A DNA stretch of 64,000 bases from Bacillus sp. BP-3 (GCF_028401955.1 NZ_JAQOTJ010000006.1:186001-250000); one strand, 5' to 3'; counted from the first letter of the stretch, positions 42,905-51,532 are shown. Notes: generated by a model not told the origin, from the sequence alone. Made by a program: numbers and translations.

Positions 42905-43502
42905 CTCTAAAGTCTCGTGAAATTAAATGGAACAGGGTAAAGCTATGCTATGATCACAGCTAAATCTATGTGGAGTGTATGGTTAGGGTTGTTAGAGTAA
43001 CTAAAATAAATTTTTTCTTTTTTGTAAAGAGAAGTTTCGGTGTTTTCATTCTTTTTATTTGAAGTGAAAAGGGGAGAAGATTCTAAAGGAAAGGAACTAA
43101 TCCTACAGGCGCATAGGGCCTTTGGGGATTAGTTCTTTTTTATTGCGTACGAATTTTAGGGATATTTAGAAAAGTAGCCTGTGTTTTATTACTACTGTAT
43201 GTGAATGAAATGATATTATCTAACTCCTTGACGCGTAATTCTCGTTTTCATACTCTGTCAATTTTTTATCAAGTTGAGTTTGCTTGATCTTAATGGCTAT
43301 GTTTTTAGTACATACTAATATGTAAAAGGCATCGTCTTTATGTGCTAGAATATAATACATCGGTAGAGGTAGACACTAGAGAGGTTTCCTTGTGTTACTA
43401 TGGAAAGAAGGTAAGGAAAAACATTATAGAATGTTTATAAACTTTGTTTTATTAACGGAAAAAATTAGGATGCGGAAAGACAAAAGGGGAAAAGGGGTTA
43501 CT
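42905..43502 (+). other. Intergenic region between ABC-F and ADP-ribosylglycohydrolase genes
   Basis: It contains a strong terminator at 43094-43141 and an AT-rich stretch. A minus-strand frame of 46 codons (43220-43360, beginning MYYILAHKDDAFYILVCTKN) has coding-like composition but no ribosome site. TATAAT at 43351-43356 may be the promoter of the following gene. Confidence 0.5.
43094..43141 (+). terminator. Terminator/attenuator with nested hairpin
   Basis: GAACTAATCC and GGATTAGTTC form a 10-bp outer stem; an inner AGGC..GCCT pairing is possible in the 22-base loop. TTTTTT follows. It closes ABC-F transcription. Confidence 0.82.
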
Positions 43503-44558
43503 ATGAGAAATATAAAGGATTTCTTTATAGCTTCCTTGCTCGGTGGTGCTATCGGGGATGCTCTTGGCTATACTGTGGAGTTTATGACACTAGATAAAAT
43601 TAAATCCAAATTTGGAGAGCAAGGAATAACAGAATTAAAGTTAGATAAAGTAACTGGTAAAGCTCTTATATCCGATGATACACAGATGACCATATTTACA
43701 GCAGATGGAATGGTATGGGCATACCAGCGTTGTAGCGAGAGAGGCGTTGGATCTTATGCAGGGAGCGGCATTCATCAATCCTATCTTCGTTGGTACTATA
43801 CACAGACTGGAAGGATTCCGATTGATAATGATAAGTTGTGGCTGGAACGACAGCCACATGAAGAAAGAAATAGTATTTTAGATTATAAGGAATTGTTCTC
43901 CAAAAGGGCACCAGGACATAGTTGCTTAATGGCTCTTGGAAGTGGGGAAATGGGAACAGTGGAACAGCCAATCAATAATAGTAAAGGCTGTGGAGGAGTA
44001 ATGCGTATTGCACCAGTAGGTTTGTTTCTTCATAGAGAACCAAAATATGCATTTCGAATTGGAGCTGAAGTTGCGGCAATCACTCATGGGCATCCTACAG
44101 GATATCTTGCAGCAGGAGCACTTGCCGCTATTATTGCGGAACTTATAAATGGAAAAAGTATTATGGAAAGTACAATGACTGCAATTGATGTACTTAAAAA
44201 ACATAAAGGCTGTGAGGAAACTTTAAGTGCAATAGAAAAGGCCATAGAGCTTGTAAAAGGTAATGAAAACCCCCAACGAGCTATTCAAAAGTTAGGTGAA
44301 GGTTGGATTGCAGAAGAAGCATTAGCTATTGCTTTGTATTGCACGTTAAAGACATCTGCTGTTAAAGAGGCTCTCATTATGTCAGTCAATCATGATGGTG
44401 ATAGTGATTCTACAGGAGCAATTTGTGGCAACATACTCGGTGCAGCTTATGGTATAGCTGCTCTACCAAAGGAATGGATAAGCAATCTTGAGTTAAAGGA
44501 TTTGATAACAGAAATGGGAAGCAAGCTGTTTGATATGTCAGATCAGATGGCTTTTTGA
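43503..44558 (+). CDS. ADP-ribosylglycohydrolase (DraG/ARH family)
   Basis: 351 residues. The two metal-binding stretches of the family are present: GGAIGDALGYTVEF and SDDTQMTIF near the N-terminus, and NHDGDSDSTGAICGNILGAAYG near the C-terminus, plus GCGGVMRIAPVGL and ITHGHPTGYLAAGA. It removes ADP-ribose from proteins, nucleic acids or small molecules using Mg2+/Mn2+. ATG 43503 follows AAAAGGGG; the frame extends upstream to 43392 without a ribosome site. No ADP-ribosyltransferase gene is nearby, so the target is unknown. Codon use and the flanking accessory genes suggest acquisition. Confidence 0.85.
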   Translation: MRNIKDFFIASLLGGAIGDALGYTVEFMTLDKIKSKFGEQGITELKLDKVTGKALISDDTQMTIFTADGMVWAYQRCSERGVGSYAGSGIHQSYLRWYYTQTGRIPIDNDKLWLERQPHEERNSILDYKELFSKRAPGHSCLMALGSGEMGTVEQPINNSKGCGGVMRIAPVGLFLHREPKYAFRIGAEVAAITHGHPTGYLAAGALAAIIAELINGKSIMESTMTAIDVLKKHKGCEETLSAIEKAIELVKGNENPQRAIQKLGEGWIAEEALAIALYCTLKTSAVKEALIMSVNHDGDSDSTGAICGNILGAAYGIAALPKEWISNLELKDLITEMGSKLFDMSDQMAF

Positions 44559-44687
44559 TTAATAGAGGTCACGTTTTATAGCTGACAAATACAGGGGAAG
44601 TTTTAAATATCCACGATAATAGCTTTAAATCATTAATATTAAGATGTGTCTTTAAAAAATATTAGGAGTTAAACCAAGGAGAAAACA

Positions 44688-45425
44688 ATGAACAACTACA
44701 AACTAACAATCCAATATGACGGCAGCCGCTATAAAGGTTGGCAGCGTCTCGGTAATAGCGAAAATACCATTCAAGGAAAAATAGAAAGTGTACTATCTGA
44801 AATGCTAGGAAAAGAAATTGAAATCATCGGTTGCAGTAGAACAGACGCGGGTGTGCATGCTCTTAATCAAGTAGCTAACTTTAAGATTGATGAGAATTTG
44901 ACGGAACATAAAGTGAAAAAGAATTTAAATCAATACTTACCAAATGATATTAGTATTACTGATGTGGAATTAGTTGCGGAGCGCTTCCATGCTCGCTACA
45001 ATTCGAAAGCGAAAACGTATTTATATAAAATTTGGAATGAAGAACATATGAATCCATTCATGCGTAAGTACAGCATGCACGTTGGAAAAAAATTAAATAT
45101 TGAAAGTATGAAAAAAGCAGCTCAATATTTGATTGGTTCGCATGATTTTACAGCTTTCTCTAATGCGAAGTCGAAGAAAAAATCTATGGTTCGTGAAATC
45201 TATTCATTAGATGTAACGGAAAAGGATGGATTCGTCGAAATTAGAGTAAGTGGAAACGGCTTTCTTCACAATATGGTGAGAAAGATTGTTGGAGCGTTAA
45301 TAGAAGTTGGATTAGGTCAATTAGACGCTGAAGCAATGCCACAAATTTTAGAGGGAAAACAACGAAATCAAATCAACTGTCTTGCTGATGCAAGTGGATT
45401 GTATTTGGAGAAGGTTGATTTTTAA
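44688..45425 (+). CDS. truA: tRNA pseudouridine synthase A (second-copy type)
   Basis: 245-residue TruA. The catalytic Asp is in GCSRTDAGVHA (about residue 53), with conserved YDGSRYKGWQ start, RFHARYNSKAKTYLYKI and NMVRKIVGALIEVG. It converts U38-U40 in the anticodon arm to pseudouridine. Bacillus cereus strains usually carry one truA beside rplM; its absence here suggests this is the second copy (truA2). CAAGGAG precedes ATG 44688. Confidence 0.9.
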   Translation: MNNYKLTIQYDGSRYKGWQRLGNSENTIQGKIESVLSEMLGKEIEIIGCSRTDAGVHALNQVANFKIDENLTEHKVKKNLNQYLPNDISITDVELVAERFHARYNSKAKTYLYKIWNEEHMNPFMRKYSMHVGKKLNIESMKKAAQYLIGSHDFTAFSNAKSKKKSMVREIYSLDVTEKDGFVEIRVSGNGFLHNMVRKIVGALIEVGLGQLDAEAMPQILEGKQRNQINCLADASGLYLEKVDF

Positions 45426-45492
45426 GTGGAAATAAAGGCCGTTCCTTAAATAAGTAATTCAGTTATTATGGAGAAATCCTAAATAACACACC

Positions 45493-45526
45493 AAAAAGCT
45501 CAGCGCAAAAAAGCTCTGAGCTCTTT
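45493..45526. terminator. Terminator between truA and the GNAT gene
   Basis: AGCTCAG and CTGAGCT with flanking A and T runs form a 7-9 bp stem with a 12-base loop. It can work for both convergent transcripts. Confidence 0.78.
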
Positions 45527-45574
45527 AATTTTAATGTCGAATTACCCCATTACAGATTTTTCCTGGAATAACGA

Positions 45575-45994
45575 TTATTTGGATTTAAAATAAATAATTT
45601 CGGGGTCTCCTTCATCTAGGTTTTCAACTATTCCACTCTGTACAAATCCATTTGATTCAAAAACTTGCTGCATATCATAGTTAGAACGATTCGTAGAAGA
45701 AAATATTTTCATAGTCGGTGATATATTCACCATATAATCCATTAGGTAACTTGCATATCCTTTCCGTCTCTTAGATGGTGATACTATGATTAGTGAAATA
45801 AACGCACAATCAAAGAAGTTAGTATCGTATATTAAAAATCCAACAATAGAATTTTCTTCTATTGCAACTATACAACATCCTAATTCGATGGCGTTTTGTA
45901 TATAAGTTTGTCTGCTTTTATTTCCAATAACCTCGCTGTCTATTTCAACAATTTTTTCTAAATCTATTATTTGAGCTTTAACGATATCCTTCAA
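45575..45994 (-). CDS. GNAT-family N-acetyltransferase
   Basis: 139-residue GCN5-type acetyltransferase. The acetyl-CoA loop is SPSKRRKGYASYLMDYM (RxxGxA-like), preceded by beta strands FISLIIVSPS and followed by the NRSNYDMQQVFESNGF acceptor-side helix. The substrate is unknown. A GGGGGGAAATAATT site gives a firm start at ATG 45994. Transcribed alone. Confidence 0.82.
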   Translation of the reverse strand: MKDIVKAQIIDLEKIVEIDSEVIGNKSRQTYIQNAIELGCCIVAIEENSIVGFLIYDTNFFDCAFISLIIVSPSKRRKGYASYLMDYMVNISPTMKIFSSTNRSNYDMQQVFESNGFVQSGIVENLDEGDPEIIYFKSK

Positions 45995-46438
45995 ATTATT
46001 TCCCCCCGTTTGCTATGGTAAAATTAAAGTTCGTTCAATAATCTTGTCCGTTAATAAAATATAATTTGATCATTTCAATGAGCCATATTCCGCAAACGCC
46101 TCTGTTAGTTCAATAAAAGTAATAATGTAATTTTATCCCCATTATTCCCTCCTGAAATGTGAAAGACTAATTTTGCAACTGTGAATATAATACCATAATT
46201 TACCTGTTAATTTGTTATTTACCCTCTTGGATGATAACTAAAATAGTACCCTAAATACGGTTTGGCAATAACTATTGTCATGTTAGTAATCGAAGTGTGA
46301 TTTGTGCATTTAATCCTTATATAACAACAAAAAATCGAGTATAAAACCAATACGGTTTCTGACCCGATTTTTTGTTGTTTCTTCACGTTATCTGAACTAC
46401 TTATCTATAAGAATAAAAGCTTACATAAACTCCTAATA
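45995..46438. other. Intergenic region with a frameshifted mini-ORF
   Basis: On the minus strand CAGGAGGGAATA precedes ATG at 46142; the start frame stops quickly, but with one A removed it would read MGINYIITFIELTEAFAEYG plus SLK and stop at 46070. It looks like a damaged or spurious short ORF. The rest is AT-rich and ends with the terminator at 46323-46379. Confidence 0.4.
46323..46379. terminator. Strong terminator of the sigma-54 activator gene
   Basis: AACAACAAAAAATCG and CGATTTTTTGTTGTT form a perfect 15-bp stem; the loop contains a smaller AAACC/GGTTT hairpin. It lies about 60 bases downstream of the minus-strand activator stop. Confidence 0.88.
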
Positions 46439-47854
46439 TTACGTGTTGATCCCATACTTTTTTAAACGATATTGCAAATTTTGCCTACTTAATCCTAAGT
46501 ATTTTGCTGCTTGTGAGATATTCCCTTTATGTTCGTTAAGGATTTGAATGATATATTCTTTTTCCATTTCTTTTATTGTGTTTTTTAAAGTTTTCGATGT
46601 GTGATTTGATTGATCTGTTTCCCACTTAGATAGGGGAGGGTGAATAGGAAATTCATTTTTTGTTAGCTCATAAAAACGGGTTGGAAGATGAGAGGTTGTA
46701 ATTACATCTTCGTCTTCAATTAAGTTCATAGAGCCTTCAATGATGTGCTCTAACTCGCGTATATTCCCAGGCCAATCATGTTTATAGAAAAAGTCGATTA
46801 CGCTGTTATCCACACCTTGCACTTGTAGAGCAAATTGCATGTTATATTTTTCAATAAAACGATGAAGAAGCGGTAAGATGTCTTCTTTACGCTGTCTTAA
46901 AGGCGGGAGAAATAAAGTAACGACGCTTAATCTGTAGTATAGATCTTTTCGTAAGCGATTGTGCGTGATCGCTTCAATAGGATCTTCGTTAATTGTAGCT
47001 ATGATTCGAACGTCTACTTCTTTTTCTTGTGTTCCGCCGATTCTTCGGATTGTTTTATCTTGGATGGCACGCAACAATTTAGCTTGCAGTGCTGGGCTTA
47101 ACGAGTTAATTTCATCTAATAATAAAGTGCCTCCTTGTGCTTCCTCAAATAAACCTGGTTTATCGATTGCTCCTGTAAACGCTCCTTTATTTGTACCGAA
47201 TAATAAGCTTTCCATTAAAGTTTCAGGAATGGCAGCGCAATTTTGCGAGATAAAAGGCCTTCCAGCACGCTGGCTTTCATGATGAATACTTTGTGCAAAT
47301 AGTTCTTTTCCAGTTCCTGTTTCTCCCACGATTAGTACAGAGGAAGAGGTACGTGTTACTCTTTTTGCTTCCGCAATAACCGATTGAATGGCGCTAGAAT
47401 TCCCAATTATATGATTGAAGGTAAATTTCGTATGATGCCCTCGTATGGCGTTTCCTCTACTAGTTTGTTTTAATGGAGGAATCTCCTTTACTATTTCAAT
47501 AGCGCCCTTGATTTTCCCGTTTTTCACGATAGGAAAGGTATCATGAATCGTTGTAATCTCTTGTCCTTTATTATTAAAATAAGTTTGTTTTATATTTTTT
47601 CTCGCTTTTCCAACTGTTAACGCCTCGATAAGAGTACTATTTTGATTTTCTTCAAATGCAAATACGTCTAAAAGATTTTTATATAGTACCTCTTTGCGAT
47701 CCATCGATTCAATTTCCATCATTTTGCGATTATAGATAATCGTTTTACATTCTTCATTAATCATGTGAATCCCAATATCAATTTCATTCAGTAAAGTTTC
47801 ATATAACGTATTCATTTCAACTAATTTTTTGAAATTGATTTCTTCTGTATACAT
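46439..47854 (-). CDS. Sigma-54-dependent activator, RocR-like (PAS-AAA+-Fis)
   Basis: 471 residues. An N-terminal PAS sensor domain (about 10-120) is followed by the AAA+ domain: Walker A GETGTGKELFA (about 176), the sigma-54-contacting GAFTGA loop (about 223), Walker B GGTLLLDEINSL, and a C-terminal Fis-type helix-turn-helix (NISQAAKYLGLSRQNLQYRL). It activates sigma-54 RNA polymerase from upstream sites. It is divergent from a sigma-54 promoter at 48037, so it most likely controls the amino-acid permease unit; by resemblance to RocR, arginine or ornithine may be the signal. GAAGGTGAAAC precedes ATG 47854. Confidence 0.9.
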   Translation of the reverse strand: MYTEEINFKKLVEMNTLYETLLNEIDIGIHMINEECKTIIYNRKMMEIESMDRKEVLYKNLLDVFAFEENQNSTLIEALTVGKARKNIKQTYFNNKGQEITTIHDTFPIVKNGKIKGAIEIVKEIPPLKQTSRGNAIRGHHTKFTFNHIIGNSSAIQSVIAEAKRVTRTSSSVLIVGETGTGKELFAQSIHHESQRAGRPFISQNCAAIPETLMESLLFGTNKGAFTGAIDKPGLFEEAQGGTLLLDEINSLSPALQAKLLRAIQDKTIRRIGGTQEKEVDVRIIATINEDPIEAITHNRLRKDLYYRLSVVTLFLPPLRQRKEDILPLLHRFIEKYNMQFALQVQGVDNSVIDFFYKHDWPGNIRELEHIIEGSMNLIEDEDVITTSHLPTRFYELTKNEFPIHPPLSKWETDQSNHTSKTLKNTIKEMEKEYIIQILNEHKGNISQAAKYLGLSRQNLQYRLKKYGINT

Positions 47855-47912
47855 GTTTCACCTTCTCCTTGTTATACCCTATGAAGACTGATTTTTCTTA
47901 ATTTTAATAAAA

Positions 47913-47932
47913 TTTTTGCGAGTATGCAAAAA
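47913..47932. promoter_or_regulatory. Candidate upstream activator site
   Basis: TTTTTGCGAGTATGCAAAAA is an interrupted palindrome (TTTTTGC/GCAAAAA, 7 bp arms) about 105 bases upstream of the sigma-54 promoter, a usual distance for an activator site. A half-like AATTTGCG repeats nearby at about 47934. Confidence 0.55.
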
Positions 47933-48036
47933 AAATTTGCGTTTTTAAGGTTAAAAATATTTAAGAGAGAAGAAAGATTTTGCGTAGAATGAAGATTTTT
48001 TCAGTACAAACTCTTAATTCCAAGTCAGAAATTAGG

Positions 48037-48054
48037 TTGGTACATATCTTGCAT
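48037..48054 (+). promoter_or_regulatory. Sigma-54 promoter
   Basis: TTGGTACATATCTTGCAT matches TTGGCACN5TTGCA/T, with GG at 48039-48040 and GC at 48051-48052 exactly ten bases apart. It is 82 bases upstream of the biotinyl-like gene and drives it and probably the permease. Confidence 0.88.
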
Positions 48055-48135
48055 AAATAATAATTGAGTTCTAGCAATTTGGAGGTGGGGTAAAAGCTTT
48101 ACAAGCGTACTTAATAAGGAAGAGAGGTTTAAAAG

Positions 48136-48390
48136 ATGAAAACAGTAGTAGAAAACGTGTACAGTCCTTGTTATGGCAGAGTTGCAAAGTTATTTATTCA
48201 TGAAAGTTCCTATGTTTATGAGTGGGAGAAATTAGCTTTAATTGAAACCATGGATGAGCAGAAAGTAGAAGTTAAAGTGGGAATTAGCGGCTATGTGGAA
48301 TTGCTAGAAGTAGAAGAAGGACAAGCTATCACGAGTGAAACATTATTAATAGTAGTTAGGGATGATTTATTGATCACAGGAAGTGATTAA
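48136..48390 (+). CDS. Small biotinyl/lipoyl-like protein lacking the acceptor lysine
   Basis: 84 residues, a single hammerhead domain: VYSPCYGRVAKLFIHESSYV, then the hairpin turn LIETMDEQKVEVKV, GYVELLEVEEGQAI and a terminal LLIVV strand. In biotin carriers the turn reads EAMKM with biotin on Lys; here the aligned residues are ETMDE, so the modified Lys is replaced by Asp. It may be a structural or regulatory relative rather than a carrier. AAGAGAGG lies before ATG 48136. It is the first gene after the sigma-54 promoter. Confidence 0.72.
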   Translation: MKTVVENVYSPCYGRVAKLFIHESSYVYEWEKLALIETMDEQKVEVKVGISGYVELLEVEEGQAITSETLLIVVRDDLLITGSD

Positions 48391-48503
48391 TACAGTCTTT
48401 CTAGATAATGTACCGTTTTCTAAGAGTCTTTTAAACAATTGTAGTAAATGATAAAAAATTTTCGTAGCAACTATCTATCGAGTTATCGGTGTTTCCTTGG
48501 ATT

Positions 48504-48530
48504 GGGAGATTTTCTTTTGAAACATCTCCC
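48504..48530 (+). terminator. Hairpin after the biotinyl-like gene
   Basis: GGGAGAT and ATCTCCC pair around a 13-base loop; the tail TCCTATTAC is poor in T. It probably gives only partial termination, allowing read-through into the permease. Confidence 0.5.
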
Positions 48531-48586
48531 TCCTATTACAAATCTATAGTAATAATGAGAATGCACTTTATTCTTTTTATATTATT

Positions 48587-48602
48587 TTTAAAGCGTTTAC
48601 AT
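48587..48602 (+). promoter_or_regulatory. Candidate cre (CcpA) site before the permease
   Basis: TTTAAAGCGTTTACAT fits the cre consensus WTGNAANCGNWNNCAW with one mismatch (T for G). It lies 22 bases before the permease start, so carbon repression of the amino-acid permease is plausible. Confidence 0.5.
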
Positions 48603-48623
48603 CTTTGACTAGGGGGAATTCAT

Positions 48624-50039
48624 ATGGAAAAGCAAAACCAGGAGTTAAAGCGAGAGCTAAAAAGTCGACACATATTTATGATTGCACTTGGAGGGGTTAT
48701 TGGTACAGGGCTTTTCTTAGGATCTGGCTACACAATTCATGAAGCCGGACCAGGTGGTGCACTTGTCGCGTATCTTGTTGGAGGCTTTGTTATGTATTTA
48801 ACGATGCTTTGCCTTGGCGAATTAGCAGTTGCCATGCCGAATGCAGGATCTTATCAAGTGTATGCTACAAAGAATATTTCGCCTGCGGTAGGTTATGTAG
48901 TTGGGTGGATGTCATGGCTAAACTGGGCTGTTACGATAGGAATCGAGTTAATCGCAGTGAGCATTTTAATGAAGCGCTGGTTTCCGGATGTTCCATCTTG
49001 GATTTGGTGCGTCGCTTTTGCAGTCCTTCTTTTTGCCATTAATGCATTATCATCACGGAGTTTTGCAGAGGTTGAGTTTTGGTTTGCGAGTATTAAAGTC
49101 ATTACGATTATTGCGTTTATTATTTTAGGCGGTGCAGCGATGTTTGGTTTTTTACATATGAAAGGAAATGAAGCAGCACCGATGCTTTCAAACTTTACGG
49201 ATCACGGGGGACTGTTTCCGAATGGACTGAAAGCGATTCTAGTTACAATGATTGCCGTCAACTTCTCCTTTCAGGGAACTGAAATTGTTGGTATTGCGGC
49301 TGGAGAGAGTGAAAATCCAGAGAAAACAGTTCCGAAAGCAATTAATAACACAGTTTGGCGCATATTCGTGTTTTTTATCCTTTCGATGTTTATACTCGCT
49401 GGCTTATTCCCATGGCAACAAGCAGGATTAGTAGAAAGTCCGTTTGTAGTTGTATTTGATAAAATTGGGATTCCATATGCCGCAGACATTATGAACTTTG
49501 TTATTATTACAGCGGTGTTATCAGTAGCAAATTCTGGCTTATATGCAACTTCTCGTATGCTTTGGTCTATGTCCAGCCAAAGAATGATTAGTCCGATTTT
49601 TGGGAAGTTATCTAAAAAGGGTGTTCCAATCTATGCATTAATCGCAAGTACGATTGTTGGTTGTCTGTCATTATTATGTGGTATATATGCAGAGGATACT
49701 GTTTATTTATGGCTTCTTTCCATTGCAGGATTCGGTGCAATATTAGTTTGGGCATCGATTGCGTTATCAAACCTTCTAGGTAGAAGAATGTTTATAAAGC
49801 AAGGCGGGGATATTAAGGATTTGAAATTTAAAACGCCGTTGTATCCGTTTGTGCCGCTTCTTTCTTTCATATTAAATATGATTGTAATTGTGAGCATGGC
49901 TTTTATTCCAGATCAACGTATGGCATTGTATTGCGGCATTCCGTTTATGTTAGTTTGCTTACTGTTTTATCATTTTTCTAAGAATAAAAAAATGAAACAG
50001 GTTGAAGAAACGAATGCAAAAGAAGTTCACAGCTTATAA
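48624..50039 (+). CDS. Amino-acid permease, RocE/RocC-like (APC superfamily)
   Basis: 471 residues, twelve hydrophobic segments, AAT subgroup. Signatures: SRHIFMIALGGVIGTGLFLGSG at the N-terminus, GELAVAMPNAGSYQVYA, and NFSFQGTEIVGIAAGESENPEKTVPKAI. It imports an amino acid with protons; arginine/ornithine is suggested by similarity to RocE and by the sigma-54/RocR-type control, but other cationic or aliphatic amino acids are possible. AGGGGGAATTC precedes ATG 48624. It ends with a very strong terminator. Confidence 0.87.
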   Translation: MEKQNQELKRELKSRHIFMIALGGVIGTGLFLGSGYTIHEAGPGGALVAYLVGGFVMYLTMLCLGELAVAMPNAGSYQVYATKNISPAVGYVVGWMSWLNWAVTIGIELIAVSILMKRWFPDVPSWIWCVAFAVLLFAINALSSRSFAEVEFWFASIKVITIIAFIILGGAAMFGFLHMKGNEAAPMLSNFTDHGGLFPNGLKAILVTMIAVNFSFQGTEIVGIAAGESENPEKTVPKAINNTVWRIFVFFILSMFILAGLFPWQQAGLVESPFVVVFDKIGIPYAADIMNFVIITAVLSVANSGLYATSRMLWSMSSQRMISPIFGKLSKKGVPIYALIASTIVGCLSLLCGIYAEDTVYLWLLSIAGFGAILVWASIALSNLLGRRMFIKQGGDIKDLKFKTPLYPFVPLLSFILNMIVIVSMAFIPDQRMALYCGIPFMLVCLLFYHFSKNKKMKQVEETNAKEVHSL

Positions 50040-50040
50040 T

Positions 50041-50087
50041 AAAAACAAAGGAAATCGGGGCATGTTGCTCCGATTTCCTTTGTTTTT
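50041..50087. terminator. Very strong bidirectional terminator
   Basis: AAAACAAAGGAAATCGGGGC and GCTCCGATTTCCTTTGTTTT form a 20-bp stem (one G-U/mismatch) around ATGTT. It serves the permease and the convergent XRE-DUF1232 gene. Confidence 0.93.
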
Positions 50088-50100
50088 TATGTGGAATGAG

Positions 50101-50769
50101 CTATTCTTCTTTCTCTGATTTGTTCTTCATCTCAAGTAATTTTTCCTTTGCTAACTCTACTGCAATTGCATCATCTAAATACCCAATGGGAAAGACGTAA
50201 TCTGGAATAATATCGGTTGATAAAACGAAATAGAGCAAGGCACTTCCGAGAATTGCTCGTTCTTGAGATGTAATTGTTTCGTTGCAAAATTGATGATACA
50301 TATCTGTGAGTTGATCAATGAAAGGACCTGTACTATCAAGTTGTTGCAATTTTGTTAAGAATCCTTCATGAATAAGGCGTGTGCCTTCTGTTGTTTTTGC
50401 ATAGCGTTCGTAATTTTCAAGCTCTTGTTTTACACGAGTTGTTGTGTACTTGTAATCAAATAAGTTAGAGGATTGTAATGTGTTTTGAATGGCATCAATT
50501 GATGTATACATTTCAGCCTGGGGTTCAGTAGTTTGGTGAGGCTGTTTGGCATACGTTGCATCATATAAGAACTGGATAGGAATTTGGAGACATTCTGCAA
50601 ATTTTTGAAGATGCTTTTTCTTCGCTTGTTGCTTTCCATTAATAATTCGTGAAATGGTGGAAGGGTCAATATTAGTGAGCGTTCCAAATTGTCGCATTGA
50701 TAATGAACGCTCTTGTAACAATTCTTTTAATACGGTACCAAGTTGATGATTTATATTTTGAGTAGACAT
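50101..50769 (-). CDS. XRE-type helix-turn-helix protein fused to a DUF1232 domain
   Basis: 222 residues. The Cro/CI-type HTH is at about residues 10-65 (SMRQFGTLTNIDPSTISRII). The C-terminal segment (about 165-215) LSTDIIPDYVFPIGYLDDAIA is the DUF1232/YkvA signature of small membrane-linked proteins. The start at ATG 50769 is preferred; the frame extends further to 50970 but that part is hydrophobic, atypical, overlaps the divergent ytaF region and lacks a ribosome site. The ribosome site at 50769 (AAGGGG, about 12 bases away) is loose. It may link a membrane signal to transcription; that is inference. Confidence 0.75.
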   Translation of the reverse strand: MSTQNINHQLGTVLKELLQERSLSMRQFGTLTNIDPSTISRIINGKQQAKKKHLQKFAECLQIPIQFLYDATYAKQPHQTTEPQAEMYTSIDAIQNTLQSSNLFDYKYTTTRVKQELENYERYAKTTEGTRLIHEGFLTKLQQLDSTGPFIDQLTDMYHQFCNETITSQERAILGSALLYFVLSTDIIPDYVFPIGYLDDAIAVELAKEKLLEMKNKSEKEE

Positions 50770-50896
50770 AGGTTTAAGCGCCCCTTTTTGTTTCTGAAAT
50801 GTTGATATTTTATTAAAAGTATATGAAACAGACAGGCACAATTGCTCAATATTTGCATACGATGCAATAAAAATAGCAATAAAGGAGTGCGTATTG

Positions 50897-51505
50897 ATGT
50901 ATATAACAAGTTTGCTTTCCATTCTTTTTATTGGGATCGCTTCAAATTTAGATAATGCGGGTGTAGGCATTGCTTATGGAATTCGGAAGATTCATATCTC
51001 ATGGTTCAACAACTTTATCATCGCTTTCTTCGGTTTTCTCTTTACACTTTTGGCAGGTTTTTTTGGGAATTGGATTTCTTTGTTTATTTCAGATGTTACA
51101 GCTAATGTGATTGGTGCTATCGTATTGGGGAGTATTGGCGTATTGGTATTATGCCAGCCGCTGCTTAGTAAAGAAGTAGATGAGAGAAAGAAAAGCAATG
51201 TGTTGATGCATATTTTACGTAATCCAGAAGCAGCCGATTTTGATGAGTCTAAAACAATTGGCTTTTCAGAAGCAATTGTACTTGGCGTTGCATTATCCAT
51301 TAATAACATTGCAGGTGGCTTTGATGCAGGTGTGACAAATTTGAATTTGTGGATGACCGCTATTATTTCAGGATTTTTTAGCTTCTTATGTGTGAGGTTT
51401 TGTTCTTACATCGGTAAAAAATACTTAGCGCTGCACTTAGGGAAATGGGCAACTGTCATTGCTGGAGCTCTGCTTATTATCATTGCAGTTAAGCAGCTTT
51501 TATGA
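50897..51505 (+). CDS. ytaF: Sporulation membrane protein YtaF (MntP-like fold)
   Basis: About 202 residues with six hydrophobic segments in two repeats, each with an Asp/Asn-rich motif: GIASNLDNAGVGIAYGIRK and GVALSINNIAGGFDAGVTN. YtaF is found in spore formers and is related to the Mn2+ exporter MntP; its exact role is unknown. AAAGGAG is at 50881-50887, giving ATG 50897 or TTG 50894; ATG is chosen. It is divergent from the XRE-DUF1232 gene. Confidence 0.87.
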   Translation: MYITSLLSILFIGIASNLDNAGVGIAYGIRKIHISWFNNFIIAFFGFLFTLLAGFFGNWISLFISDVTANVIGAIVLGSIGVLVLCQPLLSKEVDERKKSNVLMHILRNPEAADFDESKTIGFSEAIVLGVALSINNIAGGFDAGVTNLNLWMTAIISGFFSFLCVRFCSYIGKKYLALHLGKWATVIAGALLIIIAVKQLL

Positions 51506-51532
51506 AAGATATATAAGTTAAAGAACGACATG

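Noticed and set aside
43081-43141. T-box or riboswitch leader before the ADP-ribosylglycohydrolase
   Set aside because: No T-box bulge sequence or specifier structure found upstream; a nested terminator explains it.
43220-43360. Minus-strand 46-codon ORF (MYYILAHKDD...), coding-like composition
   Set aside because: No ribosome site, it overlaps the likely promoter of the ADP-ribosylglycohydrolase gene, and no family was recognised. At most a C-terminal gene remnant.
46070-46142. Frameshifted mini-ORF with CAGGAGGGA site (minus)
   Set aside because: It needs an assumed one-base deletion and yields only about 23 residues; kept as a note, not a gene.
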